From Anoplopoma fimbria (Eukaryota; Chordata; Actinopteri; Perciformes; Anoplopomatidae): a stretch of DNA of 64,000 bases. Every line of letters starts with the position of its first letter. Within the stretch, counting starts at the first letter, position 1. This document shows, piece after piece, positions 39,301-51,404 of this stretch. Made by a program: the position numbers and the translations under genes. The notes beneath the pieces were generated by a model. That model saw nothing but the letters and a program-made list of their open reading frames with translations. It was not told the origin of the DNA and searched no databases. The stretch is taken from positions 17,683,624 to 17,747,623 of the forward strand of contig NC_072464.1 in the NCBI RefSeq assembly GCF_027596085.1, written 5' to 3'.

Positions 39301-39589
39301 CACATATCATTTCCATTCTCTCGCCGTCGCCTGACAGAAATACAGTAAAGGTGATCTATGTGTGTTGGTGTGTGTTAAGTAATTATTAAGTGTCCAGCTA
39401 CGCCAATAAATCATTCACATCACGCCGACACCCTACCTTCTAACCTCTCTCCTTTGCCCCATTCCCCACTTGCCTCTTTGCATTTTCCTTCCTGCTTTCT
39501 GAAACAATACCAAAGCTGCAAACTACAAGTTATGGAACGGTTTGTTTCTTTTGCTCTGGAGTACAGTTGGTTTCCAGGGGGCTTTTAAT
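33356..39589. other. long non-coding stretch
   Basis: About 6 kb of unique-looking AT-rich DNA. No transposon terminus is recognised and no frame exceeds 93 codons. Short T and A runs are frequent (34,970; 35,148; 37,838). Confidence 0.5.
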
Positions 39590-39880
39590 TGCAGTGAAGC
39601 AGCCTGAGTGAGGGAGGACGTGCCGATCGGACATGTTAGGAGGCCCTTGACTGCTATGGCGTTAATGAGATGGTTGTCATCAATCAAGGGTTGTGGAAAA
39701 TGAATGTAAATAAGGCTGTGGTCATGGGAGGTGGGTGGTGACTGGCGTGTGGAGTTTCTGGTCCAATGTACCCTGTCACATTTGACTTATTTAAAGACGT
39801 CATGTCAAAGTGGCAGAGGTCAAGGGCTGGGGCTGTGATAATGTCCTCCCTCAGCATCGCCCTTCAGCCCAGCAGCTCTG
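39590..39880. promoter_or_regulatory. candidate conserved non-coding element (unproven)
   Basis: Composition shifts to balanced GC. Blocks include GGCGTTAATGAGATGGTTGT, AAAATGAATGTAAATAAGGC, GACGTCATGTCAAAGTGGCA and TGGCAGAGGTCAAGGGCTGG, which contain a TAAT core, a CRE-like TGACGTCA relative and a nuclear-receptor half site AGGTCA. No repeat or coding explanation is seen. This is an inference only. Confidence 0.28.
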
Positions 39881-42184
39881 GAGAGAACCAAGAGATGTTG
39901 GACATGTTGACCAGAGAGGGAAAGAGAAAGAAGATGTAGTCAGACAGTGTGTGAGCTGTGGTAATCAGACATGTGAGGTTTATTAAATAATTTATTTGCT
40001 ACCAGCTAGAGTACAATGCCATCTCATACTCTGCTTGTAGAGAGCACCTATGTATATGTCTCATGATATATGTATCATGTATGTATCATGCTATAACATT
40101 TCGGATACAGATACAGCTCCATCTTCATGTTAATATACTCTATAACAGTATCAGCCAAATTTCTGCCTTCATTTCAGTAGTTACCATCTTGATGAATGCA
40201 TTCATACCAGCCCTGACAGGGATGCTGCTATCGTGTTCACCTTGTGAGTTTGTGTATTTTGTGTGTTTATTTTTCTGTCTGTCTGTGGACAGATTTTGTC
40301 ACCACGAAAGCGTAACAACCATGCAAGCTGCAGTCACAAAACATGGTTCAAGCTGGTCTGGTATTTGCATGTGAAAAGTGTTTTTTGCCAAATCTAGCTC
40401 TTTATTGTAACATGCTATTTTAGTGATCTGACATTAATCTTGTTATAGCATACAGGTGGTCCCTGTCCATCTCCATCTTACATTCACAGGTGTGTATGTA
40501 GAAGCCCACTGTTATATAAAGTTACTCCTCTAATATTATAGTATGTAAACCTCCATCTTATTTTGTTTTGATGCTTAGTTTTGAGTTCATGCTTCTATAT
40601 TTTGTAGACAAATTGCAGTAAGAGTTTTGGTAAAACAAATATGGAACAGAGAACTGTGAGTAATATAGCTGAAGGCCTTAGAGGGTAGATGTGTCATAAA
40701 GAGCAGTCTCATATGGTGTTTATGTACTGGAGTATATATATTTTTAAACTGGAAGCCTTGGAAGGAGAGGCTAAACCTCCCAGTTGTCAAGAGAACAGCG
40801 TTCCTTGTGTCCTTCAACTCCACAAAGCAGATTTTGTAACTTTGCTATGTGTCAGAGAAGACCACTTACATCAGTGTAACTACATTCCCTGTGTATTGGA
40901 CTGGGATCGCTTCACAGCAGTACTGTGTCCGAATGGATCCAGTAGACACACACACATGACGGCACCTGCTGCTGCTGCTGTTGTTTTTGCTGACGGGAGG
41001 CATTTTCTTACACCGTTGTTTTTGGCAACACGTCGAATAAAGTTGCAACTTTATAATCAGTCTTTTCATTTTGATATCAAACACAGAATAAGAAGTAAAG
41101 GAGCCAGGATCAAAGATAAAGTATATGAAGCCCACTCACCAGTCTGACGCTTGATGAAAAAACACAATTACTGACATTTTTCAGATTGTGCCAGTGTTGC
41201 CAGATTCACCAGTCGCCAGTCGAACCCTGCTGTCAGATCATCATTGAATGTTTTTTTAAAGCTTGCCTTGATCACAGTTAATCAGTGACAAATTACCATC
41301 TCTGAGAGAATCAAAGACACGACTGTATTGCAGAGTCTGCAGACCCCCACACCGCTGACACTCAACGGCTGCAAAAGAGGAACACGTGACCAGAAGACAA
41401 GCGTCATGAGGACAATAATTGCGTCACGGATGATCTCAAGGACTGCAACACACAAGAGGAAAGACTACAAGGCAAGATCATTTTAATATTTCATTTTGAA
41501 ACCAACTTTGCAGTGACAGATTATCAATTATGATTAAAGCAGGCCACCATGATAACATGTTCTATATGGGGAAACATCTAAAGAAAAATACTATTTTTAA
41601 AGGTTGATTTTTCAGTCTGTGACCAATTGAGCTGATTTGTGAGGTTTCAAAATAGGAACATGTTTAACTCTATATGAAAGGTGAATGTGAATTTGTGTGC
41701 AGATGTCTCTTTGGGAGCCTCCTAATACCTCGCCTGCCCTGCAGACCAGCTGGCCTTCCCTTTCACGTAACCACATGCTTGTTAGCTACCTACAGAAGCC
41801 ATTGATAGTGGCCTTTGGGATTTGCTTCAACAGGGTGCCCACCCACAGTGATGTCTGTGTTATAAAACAAACAGGCTGCTGTAAATCAATGCCCCAAAAT
41901 GTCCTCACAACTGGGAGCAAATCTGTAGATGTGTACCCATTATTGTGTGATATAAAAACATTGGGCTGATAAAAATAAGAATGTTCCTTACAAGACAAAA
42001 TAGCTGTAAAAGCATCTGCACACAGCACGTTGTGCAATATCAATAGCATTATGACAGATTCCTTCAAGATTCAACATTTGCATTGCCTCCCAGCCATTCG
42101 GCTGCTAAATAAAACGCCCGACTGAAGAGGAGACTAATTACACATTACTGTTCAGAGGGGCTTCTGAAAAGCTTAGAAATCTGA
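39881..42184. other. non-coding sequence
   Basis: Contains the 152-codon frame at 40,689-41,147 described separately and a short CTG run at about 40,967-40,980. No gene is supported. Confidence 0.45.
40689..41147 (+). other. 152-codon open frame, no recognisable product
   Basis: ATG to stop, but the translation has no domain I can name, and an 89-codon frame overlaps it on the other strand, which suggests locally low stop density. A short alanine run comes from CTG/GCT repeats. The block around 40,840-40,935 could be a diverged interspersed repeat, because strings such as GTGTAACTACATTCCCTGTG look repeat-like; I cannot place it. Chance is the likeliest explanation for the frame. Confidence 0.12.
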
Positions 42185-42375
42185 GTGAGGTGATGAGGTC
42201 GTCGGAGAAGGGCTTTGTTACATGCATTAACATGCCTATTATGAAGCATTCATTGTATATGCAAGCCCTTAGGGTTCATAGGGCCCTGGATTTCAAGACT
42301 CGATACACACACATGCTATTTGTAATGCAAATTAGCTGGAAAATGATCTCGTTTGATTTTATGTGCAGGAATGAA
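42185..42375. promoter_or_regulatory. candidate conserved non-coding element with octamer site
   Basis: TGTAATGCAAATTAGCTGG (42,321-42,339) contains a perfect POU octamer ATGCAAAT (42,325-42,332) overlapping a homeodomain ATTA core. TTAACATGCCTATTATGAAG and ATTGTATATGCAAGCCC lie upstream. Such motif clusters are typical of developmental enhancers. Whether this one is conserved cannot be judged here. Confidence 0.28.
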
Positions 42376-44739
42376 AAAAAGGGGTCAGTATGTTTAATAA
42401 CAATTCAGATCAAGTATTTGTTTTTCCCTCCAATTTCCAGATAGGCTTTATACAAATAAAGACTCACCTCTACTCCAGCTCTTTCTAAAGTCAATGCAAA
42501 TGCATTATTTACACATTTACTGTAATAACAGAATCCCTTGAGAATATACACTAGAGGTGTCAGAAGAACTTCTCTTTTACTGGAAATAAGTACTTTAGTG
42601 TGTTCTTGATGTGAGGCACAAACCTGCAGAATTTTGGAAAACTCCGTTTGAAATAGATTCCATAAAGTACGTAACTTGCAACAACCACTACAGGAAAAGG
42701 CCACAACCTCTTATCAGTTCATCACGTGTTGGTGGCACTACATGTGTTACATTTTTGAGTTGGCAATGTTTTAAACTAAGACTCTGGCCAGATTTTACTC
42801 ATTACAATTTCAACATTTAAGCAGACATTGCCTATATAATTTTACTTGTTCCAGGACTTGTTCTAAAATCACTGCCTGTCCATCTGGTCGGTCTGTTGAA
42901 GTGAAAAGAGCATGGCCCCCATAGGAAAGTGTGAGAGGTGGGCGTATTGGATGTCTGTTTACTTCCTTGTACAAAATGCAGTAAGTTTAATTACTGTAGC
43001 TCCATGTGAAACTCTCCAGTCAACTGAACATCTTGACTAAATAGGTCCCTGCAGCTTTTCTATCTAAATGTTTGTTTCAGATTATAGTAGTGTGCGCTTT
43101 GGCTCATTTGGAAAATTTAGAATGATCGCTTTCCTGTTTTAGTCTGCAACTTTTCGAACATTTCAACGGAAACACAAAACCCGTTGGTATGAAAGCCACT
43201 GTAGAGGCTTGTCTCTCCACTGAATGAGTGCCATCACTCATGATCTGATGCAGAAAACCATTTCCAGTCCATTATTTCTCTTGCGTCCTGCCTCCACTAC
43301 TAAGACTATAGCCTATACCTTCACTCACCTGAGAAGGCCTGAGCACCAAACCAAGGATATAAATCTACTGCTGAGCTGTGGCAGACGAGGTGAGAGATGT
43401 GATACTAATAACAAGGGGAGACTGAGAGAACAGGTAATGGTGGAAAGTATCAACCTAGAAACAAAATTGCTCTGTTCTACGAACTTCTACTGTTAACTGT
43501 TAAATAGATGGCACAACTTCTAACACACTCATAATGCAATCGCTGTAGTTTTTAGGAGTGTGCTCAATGCATTTTCAAAAATAAGGAGGTAAAAATGCAA
43601 AATTGAGGTTTGGGAAACACAAACTTACATTTTTTTTAACAGTATTACTGCTTTTAAGATTTTTCAGTTACTGAAACAGTTTAGCTTAATATAAACATTA
43701 CCTATTGTTTAAATGGTACCAATTGGTACTTGATTGATATAATATAAAGTGTTATATAATATAAAAACACTGCAGAGTAAATCATAGTAATAGTATATAT
43801 TCGTAGCCACATACTGGAAATAATGGCCTAATTAGCATGTGCTCATGTGCTCACAGTTCACTGTCCTGTGACACTTGAGACTGCAGGGCCAAAAGTCCAG
43901 TCTCTCCAATTACAGATCCAACACACTCATCCATTTCACTCTTTTGGGAACTCCCTGTCCTCTCCCGTGGCCCCTCTATCCCTAGCAGCTGACAGTTGTT
44001 TATCGTTTCTCATCTACTTCTTTCAAACTTCCACAGACTATGTCTGTTTTCATTTATTTGGTCTCTTTAGTTCTGATGTTTAATTTTCACTTTGTGCAGG
44101 GGATGGAGAAATGCTGCCATTATATCCGATTATTTTGCAAATCATAGACACATTGCCAGAAATACGTATGAAATTTAAGAACAAAAACGATAGATTCACA
44201 CTTTCAGGTGTGTGTTCAGCTGATGACAGGTTGTCTTATTTTTCCACAATTTTTTTTTCTTTTAACAAATTCAAGTCAAAAGAATGAAGAAAACATTGAT
44301 GAATTAGTCTCAGTGTCACAGGTTTCCAATTTCTTCCTCAGCTGGTTATTAAGTGTTGACATGTGGGTGTATTAAGCCACATGACAGGTTGTATTGCTTT
44401 TTTTCCTAAGGTCATAGTTCAGGCTTGGCTCAGTGGGACCTCACTCATGTCACTGTGACTTCACTGGGCTTGCTTTATGAAGCGTGTGTCTGAGTGTGAT
44501 CACTGTGTGTACTACTTCCACATGGTACAGTAGCCCCTGCTGATGAGGCTTGGCTCTCAGTACTTGGCTCCTGCTTACTGCCCCTGCCTCAATGACCCCT
44601 TCATCCTCATTAACATTAAGATGATATCCACCCTTTACACACAACCAGACCTTCTCCATCCTGCATCATCCTCTCCTCACCCCATGCACATCTGTCTGCA
44701 GGAAAGAAAAAAAAAAACACAAAGAAGCATCGATTTTTC
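42376..44739. other. non-coding sequence
   Basis: No coding frame or transposon recognised. Strongly AT-rich at 43,680-43,830. Confidence 0.5.
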
Positions 44740-44990
44740 TGAAACTGCCGTCTGATGTGGAATGATTTAGCAGCCCTCATGCCCCTCCCTCGGTTTGAAC
44801 TCTGCGTATGAGCCTGTCCAGAGCAGGGCAGGGCTGAATATCTCAGACTTGCTGATGGATTTGGATGAGACCCTGTCCGCCCTCCTGTCGCCATAGCAGC
44901 GGTAATGATGGCAGCAGCGCCAGTTAGAGTGCACAACATGCAGACGGCCATCCATATAGATAAGAGGAACAAATCACAGCTAGTGTCTTT
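44740..44990. promoter_or_regulatory. GC-rich patch, candidate constrained element or exon
   Basis: GC rises between AT-rich flanks. On the minus strand a 118-codon frame starts at 44,972 with a hydrophobic run (FLLSIWMAVCMLCTLTG) that looks like a membrane segment or signal anchor, then becomes low-complexity where it crosses a poly-A run at about 44,706-44,719. The amino-terminal half lies in the GC-rich patch. I cannot identify a protein. Either a short exon or a regulatory element is possible, and chance is not excluded. Confidence 0.2.
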
Positions 44991-45450
44991 CAGCTTAAAT
45001 TAGCGTCCACCCCCTTGAATTACTGAGCCAACCTGTGCCTTATCTGCCATTATCAACACACCATGACCGCAAAATGTGGTTCAACTAAAGTAAGAGGATA
45101 CAATACAGCTATTATCTGACCATGAGTGATGACTGAAACCTAGTCATCCACCACTCTAGAGAGTGACATCATTACTGTAACAATGGTGGTGAAATTATCA
45201 CAAAGTACTAACATCCACTAGTTTCCCACATGTATACTTTTGAGTTACAGCTGTTTCTAGCTTTTGGATTTCGAGGTTTGTGCTTAACACTATTGACAGA
45301 GCATTTTATACTATGAATATTGCATAAAATACTTTGTTAATGGTGGCGCATGTAGATCTTCTTTGAAAATCATTTTATTTGTGTTTTTTGGATTTTTTTA
45401 CTGGAGCGCATATTGCATATGACAGAGATACATCCAAAAACATCACAGAA
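44991..45450. other. non-coding sequence
   Basis: No recognised element. The right end leads into the LINE fragment, whose exact start is unclear. Confidence 0.5.
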
Positions 45451-45809
45451 GGAACCCCAAAGCTCCAGTCAACTGCCGCAAGAGGAGAGGGAGAAGAGCT
45501 GAGATGGAAGCTAAGATAACCCGGCTGGGAGGGTTATTCAAGGTTATTCACTTCCTAGCCTACTCCTGGGTAATGTCCGGTCACAGGAAAATACGATGGA
45601 TGAAAAAAGACTTCAGGCTAACTCAGCAAAGGGAGCTCTGTGACTGTTGTGCCCACATCTTTACAGAGACCTGCTTCATCTTGGCATCCCGGATCAAGCT
45701 GCACTTGACGGCTGGACCGCAGGACAGAGTGCAGGACTCCAGTGAGACGAGAGGAGGCGGACTCTGTATTTACATCAATGATGCCTGGTGCTCAAACAGT
45801 CAAAGCTGA
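45451..45809 (+). pseudogene. LINE endonuclease (APE-type) domain fragment
   Basis: The frame at 45,504-45,809 contains QQRELCDCCAHIFTETC, followed after a spacer by ETRGGGLCIYINDAWCSNSQ. These match the endonuclease of fish non-LTR retrotransposons: the ...FTETWL catalytic block (E of the ETW motif kept, W changed to C) and the RGGGLCIYI block. The upstream MSGHRKIRWMKKDFRLT corresponds to the weakly kept 'NVRSLxNKMDELRL' segment. The endonuclease nicks target DNA to prime reverse transcription. The piece lacks the rest of the endonuclease and all of the reverse transcriptase, so it is dead. The family is probably the same group as the minus-strand relic at 47.4-48.0 kb, but the opposite strand means a separate insertion or an inversion. 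Confidence 0.75.
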
Positions 45810-47379
45810 TGGACAATGTTGAATTTTAATGATAAGATGTCGGCCTTAGTATCTGTTGAGAATATTGATTTGTTGTTGCTTTTCATGTTCCTCCTGATGC
45901 TACTTAAAAAAAATAAAGTATACTACAGGAAAGCACTACTGTTTTTGTTTTGCCATGTTTTTCTTCTGTAGCAAATGACCTACAACTATATTCTGTTGTG
46001 TAACCCTGTGTTGCATAATGATAATACATTATCCTTGAATCGCTATTAAATATCAAGCTCCAGATGCTACATGGCAGAAAGTCAAGAATAAACACATTGC
46101 AAATAAATAAGTTAAATCTACGCATCAAATTGTCATATATTTTTAAGGAACTTTCGGGGGTTTCGATTGCCAACAGTCTTGCAAAGGGAGAAAGTCCTGG
46201 GAAAATAAAATGGCTCCGGAAGCTTAAGCTGTAAGGACTTCATCCCTTTAGCTGCTCAGCACATACTCAGACATCAACCAAAGGTAGGTGTATGGTGATT
46301 TTCCAGTTTAAACACAAGGGAAGAGGGAGGACGCCTTAGAAATAGGCTGTATTCTTCAGCAGCTTAACATTCTAGGCATGCAGCAGCACAGAGATGAGAG
46401 AGGGGCTCAAAATGTTTAGTTTGGGTTGCAGAATGAAACAGCTTCACTGTGTGTATATATATATATAGTAATATAAATGTTGAGGTTGCTCTGTAATAAT
46501 TAGAGAAAGGACAGTTCAGTAGGTTTAATAATATTTTCCAAATCAATTTAGCATGGCTATAAATGAAGCTGACTGCAAGACAGACAATAAGTCATGCAAA
46601 CCTCATTAGGCTTTCCTTTTGCGAGTGTGAGTCTGCAGTAGTTATTGCATTTAACTATAATACAGATGATGTGATAATAGCTTATTAAATTCAAAGCTCA
46701 CTGTGGTTGTGAAATTAATTCCGAGCAGTAAGCATACCTTTGTGTAATATTTAGGTATGCAAGACTTCCTTAATTGCATGACAAACAGAGTTAGCCCAGC
46801 AGATAAGCTAATAGAAAACACCAACACTGCATTATTGAGAGCTGCACACTTCGGCACCTCAAGCTTAATTAGTGAATATTTACTGTAGATGAGAAATTAA
46901 TTCATATTTAGTGTGTAACCATTAACTATAAACACTTCCTGTCTTTTTTGAGGACTGAAAGACAAAATAAACTGAATGCTTCCTGTATATACTTCAAACA
47001 GCATACACTTGTAACTGAATTGGTGTCTTAAAGGCAGGAACTTTAACCAGTGTGTAGGCACCACTGCTCTATTTTATTTGGCTGAAAACAGTAGGATTTT
47101 ACATACCCTTCAAGGTCACATAAAGAGTCTTTACCTGCTCATCTTTGATCTTGTACTTAACATTCTCCAACAATAGTTTTTCTAACACTATAATCAACAA
47201 ATATTACTCAGTGCTTTAGGTAGAGTTTTTGTTTGTTTTGTGAAAGCCCTCTCAGGATAGGATAAGCTAAGAGAGCCTGTTATCATAAGCTTCAAAATTA
47301 CAGTAGTTTTATCAAGTCAATTGGAAAGTAAACAGAAGCAAACTACATTATTTTCATATATACCAAACTGTTTACAACG
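45810..47379. other. non-coding sequence
   Basis: AT-rich. A short AT run lies at about 46,451-46,466. No further LINE motifs were recognised between the two retrotransposon fragments. Confidence 0.5.
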
Positions 47380-48040
47380 TCGGCCACGTAAAGCCTTGCC
47401 TGAGCCTTGCTAAGAGTTTGTTTTCAGACAAAGTAGGACAGTTGGAGATCTGTATTCACAAGAATGTAAAATAAGTGACAGCCTCAACAGCTGTTCCCTC
47501 AATAGCTTCTGGTTAGTGGTTCAAATTGCGCTCCCTAAAATCAATAACACCACATTTAATTTGGTCTACACTGAAGGATACATGTTTATCGCTGCACCAC
47601 AGCTAACGTCTTCTTACCTCTGTTCTGTTGGCAGTCATATTGGTATCATAGTTTATAACTTATTAACCTCAAAATAGACAATTGTGCTACTAAAATGTTT
47701 AGTGACAGAATCATAAGCAAGTAAAGGCCTGAGGTAAAATCCCTGTGGTGCATCAGTGGTCTCATCCCAACCTTAACATTCTGACTCTGCAAATCGAAAA
47801 AAAGCATACAATCGATCACAGATGGAGTGACATAAGCAATCTCTGAGTTTAAACCCCAGTTTTTTTGGCACAATGGTATTAAAGGCGAAGCTAAAATCAA
47901 TGAACTGAAATCTGACAATCGGAATTCTTCCCATTAAGGTGTTCAAGAGCGGTGTGCAGGAGGAGGAAACTGCCTCTCTAACTGACCCATTAGGTGATAG
48001 GCGAAGCGTAGTGACTCTCTGGAAGCATATATACAACTAC
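47380..48040 (-). pseudogene. LINE reverse-transcriptase fragment, frameshifted
   Basis: Read on the minus strand, RT blocks appear in the right order across several frames. FIDFSFAFNTIVPKKL (about 47,860-47,910) matches the 'DFSSAFNTI' block with its first catalytic aspartate. A decayed APQGFYLRPLL (about 47,720-47,757) matches the 'APQGCVLSPLL' block. A remnant of the 'ADDTT' active site follows near 47,645, and VIDFRE plus a diverged LGV-type thumb region lie further down to about 47,400. Frameshifts and stops separate the blocks, so the copy is inactive. This is a Jockey-superfamily (CR1/L2/Rex-like) element of the kind common in percomorphs; the exact family is uncertain. Confidence 0.75.
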
Positions 48041-50639
48041 AAGTCCTTTAAAGAATTTCATTAACACAGATGCCAGTACAATTTGCTCATGGTGATTTAA
48101 AGGTGCCAGTAAATAGCTAAAACAGCTGATTTAAGCACATACCTAAGACCTGGGAGGCAATTCCAACAGGGCCTATCAATTTCTTAAATCTGTTAGATCT
48201 AAAAGCTTTGTCCACTTCCCTCATTGACTTTTGCAGAGTATGGCCATAGAATCTTTGTAAACTGACATCTTCTCATATAACCTGTTGATTTGTAATTTAC
48301 ATTTCAACCCTTTCAATTGAAATGCACAAAAACATTAACAATAGTTGTGCCTTTGTGGAAAACGACTGATCATCCCTTTAAGCGATGGATCTTGTCGTAG
48401 CAGACTTCTACATATCCAGGTTTAGAGACCTCTACACTCTTGCTGGTCTTTTGCTGGACTATGTGTGAGAGGCTTGCTTCTCATCTTGGTTAATAACCAT
48501 CTCACTCAAATCATGTCTTTCCTCTTGGAAACACATTTGGAGCTCTTATCCTGCCAGTGATTTCAGTATAGCTAAGGGTTTCGCAGACCATCACTCTTCC
48601 TGAGTTTCTGAATCAAGGCTAAGGAGCTGAAAGCCTCTTGTGTTCTGCCAGGCCTGCCTACTGTACATTTCTCTCCATTAGTTGTGTCAGCCTGTCCCTC
48701 TCTGATCACAACCACACACATACACAAAAACACAAATACACGCACACACACCACACCACCACAGATGCATGCTAGAGATACAAATGCACACAGCTGGAGG
48801 TTGCAGATGGGCAGTGTCAGATAGCCTTGCTCTGCAAACAAGCTCGGGAGGACGACATCGTGCCGAAACGGCGCATTAAATGCTATTAGCCTGTCATTTC
48901 ATCTAAGTGAATCCTTTCTTGATTCCTCTGCTTAGCAAACAGCTTTGGGGTCACAGCTAAAGATGAGGGAAAAAGACAGGCAAATGAAGCAAGGCCACTC
49001 ACCCTAATGGTGCTTGTGGGAATGATGTAGAGGATAATGTGTTGTCAACGATCAGAGAAAAAGATTTGAATCTAATTATACACAGAGAAGAGCAGTGGAC
49101 GTTGGATGGTCTGTTTCTTTCCGTTTGAGAACATGCATCTCCCTGGTTACAAAAAAATAAATAAATTAGAACATCCAATGAGCTGTGCAACACGGAACAG
49201 TGATTTGTGTTAAGCAATTAAACAGTAAATGCAGATGAGGGGAGATCTCATGGCCATGCACTGAGAATGGGAATCTATGATGTAATGAGCTGGTCTACCA
49301 TACATCTAATAAACAAACTATATAATTGTTCTACTGCTGTTCCACTCTCTGCATTTTCAAAACAAGATCAAGGATTTAATTCTGTATAAACAGGATTATT
49401 AGTTTGTATGCCTAAGCAAAATATGTCCCTAACTTTCTCCCGCGAACCCTGATATCTGAGCTGACAATGTTTGGTGAAAAGAAAGGCCAAATGGCCACCA
49501 TTTGAAGACCATGGATGTTACCGATTTATTTATTTGTCTATTCACCCTGACATACAGGATAAAATGGCGCCATTCAGCCCTATTTGAAAAGCTTTTGTCT
49601 GGTGCCTCCATGCAGACGGTTTTATAAATCAATATGACTTCGCAAAGTCAGACCACAGCCTAAATGGAGACTAAACAAATGATTAATATGGCTCAAGGTT
49701 TTGATAAAGGTCAATTTGGTAAAAGTATGCATCGGTTTGAAGCAATTACCACCAGTGATCTGGCCCCACCTGCACAATTGGAGTTGCCATGGATACTTGC
49801 TGAGCAGGAAATGGAGACGCTTGCCCTACATGACAATATCTTAAATGTATTCATTACATCTCTGTTTGCTTGTGGCTTAAGCTGAATACACAGATTTCTC
49901 CTCAACAACCAAAAAACAGAAGCCGGTTGGATTGCGGGATATTACATTTACAATAAACATTATGCTATAGTAAATGATTGCACAGAAGACATGCACTTCT
50001 TACTGCCAGACTCTCAAGCTGGTATGAAAACAGAATGTAAAGTAAAGCTATGTGTAAATCTGAGGTAGTTTTGTACATGTAGTAGTGTGAGATTAATGCC
50101 ATAATATACCGTGTCATTTTTTTTGTTTAGGCATTTAACAATGAAACCCCAAAATTTGAAAATTCATAGAATACAAATTCAAGTTCTTATGATACTCGTG
50201 GTATGGTATCTGATAACTGCCAGCTATATTAGTGTTACTTCATCAGGAGTTCAATGACCTGCACTGGTGTTCTGTGTTTCATGATCAACAGCATATCCAG
50301 CGTCCAGGACCAAAAGTGAAGTGCAGTCAATGAGCCTGTAAAGCCGCGCTGCAAATGACATGATTGACACTGAGACCGGAAGCCCCTCCCCGTAAACGAG
50401 TGCTTGTTTAGTCAAAGTTTTTATTAAATTTGAAGGTGTTGCATGTCCAAATTGCACCAAATTCGAAACAGCACTAATTAGTGTCCCCTGCAGTATACCG
50501 CCCAAGTGTTTAGTAGAGATCACAAACGGTTCTTCAGATATGCAAAGGACATACGGACAGACAGATTCCTTGCTTCATAGTAAGTTGATCAGATTTATGA
50601 ATAGAATTGTATTTTACATCAATGACCCATTACACTTTT
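48041..50639. other. non-coding sequence
   Basis: Holds a CA-rich interval (48,706-48,768) and GC-balanced patches at 48,840-48,905 and 49,435-49,640, which lack repeats and might be regulatory. No gene was found. Confidence 0.5.
48706..48768. repeat. CA-rich simple sequence
   Basis: Interrupted CACA and ACAA units on the plus strand. Low complexity. Confidence 0.8.
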
Positions 50640-51404
50640 ATGGACCACTGAGAGTCAGTACCTCCAAGTCTGAGGTCATAGTTCTCTGCTGGAAAATTGT
50701 TTATTGCGGCCTTCGGGTTTGGAGTGAGTCACTGCCCCCAAGCGAGGGGGTTAATGTATCTTGTTGTCTTTATCACGTGTGGTCGTTAAATGGAGCGTGA
50801 GATGGACAGGCTGTGCGGTGCGGCGTCTGCAGTGGTTGTAATGGACCGTTATGGTAAAGAGGGAGCTGAGCCTGAAGGCAAAGCTCTCGGTTTACCAGTC
50901 CATCTACATTCGGGCCGTCACCTATGGCCATGAGCTCTGGACCGAAAGAATGACATCGTGGACACAAGCGGCCGCAATGAGCTTCCTTCGTTGGCTGGCT
51001 GGGCTTAGCCTTAGAGACAGGGTGAGGAGCTTGGAGCAGAGCCACTGCTCCTTTGGTAGGGGTTAGCGAAGTCGTTTGAGCATCTGACCAGGAAGCCTCC
51101 GGGACATCTCCCTTAAGACGTTTTTCCGGTCACATCCAACTGGTCAGAGGCCCAGGGGTAGACCAAGAACACGCTGGAGGAAATATATATCTCGTCGGGA
51201 CTGGAAGAGCCTCCGGGTTCCACAGGAAGAGCTGGAAAGTGTTGCTGGGGAGAGGGGAGTCTGGAATATCGTGCTAAGCATACTGTCCCACGACCCTGTT
51301 CGGGCTAAGCATGAAGATGAGTGATGGATGGATGGATGGATGGATGGATGGATGGATGGATGGATGGATGGATGGATGGATGGATGGATGGATGGATGGA
51401 TGGA
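50640..51404 (+). mobile_element. Rex3-type (RTE clade) non-LTR retrotransposon, 5'-truncated
   Basis: The end of a reverse-transcriptase ORF is readable in broken frames. LRVSTSKSEVIVLCWK (from about 50,650) is the 'STSKSEAMVLSRK' block. MVKRELSLKAKLSVYQSIY and VTYGHELWTERM follow at 50,851-50,955. AAAMSFLRWLAGLSLRDRVR lies near 50,970-51,030, and a degenerate 'GRPRTRWRDYIS' block at about 51,157-51,195. The element then ends in a pure GATG/TGGA array, the tail described for fish Rex3. Several indels and stops show it is dead. The copy begins within the RT domain, the usual result of incomplete target-primed reverse transcription. Confidence 0.9.
51323..51404. repeat. (GATG)n microsatellite, Rex3 tail
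   Basis: About 20 perfect 4-bp units sit directly behind the Rex3 3' end, so the array grew from the retrotransposon tail. Frames through it read as PSIH or MDGW repeats and are not genes. Confidence 0.95.
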
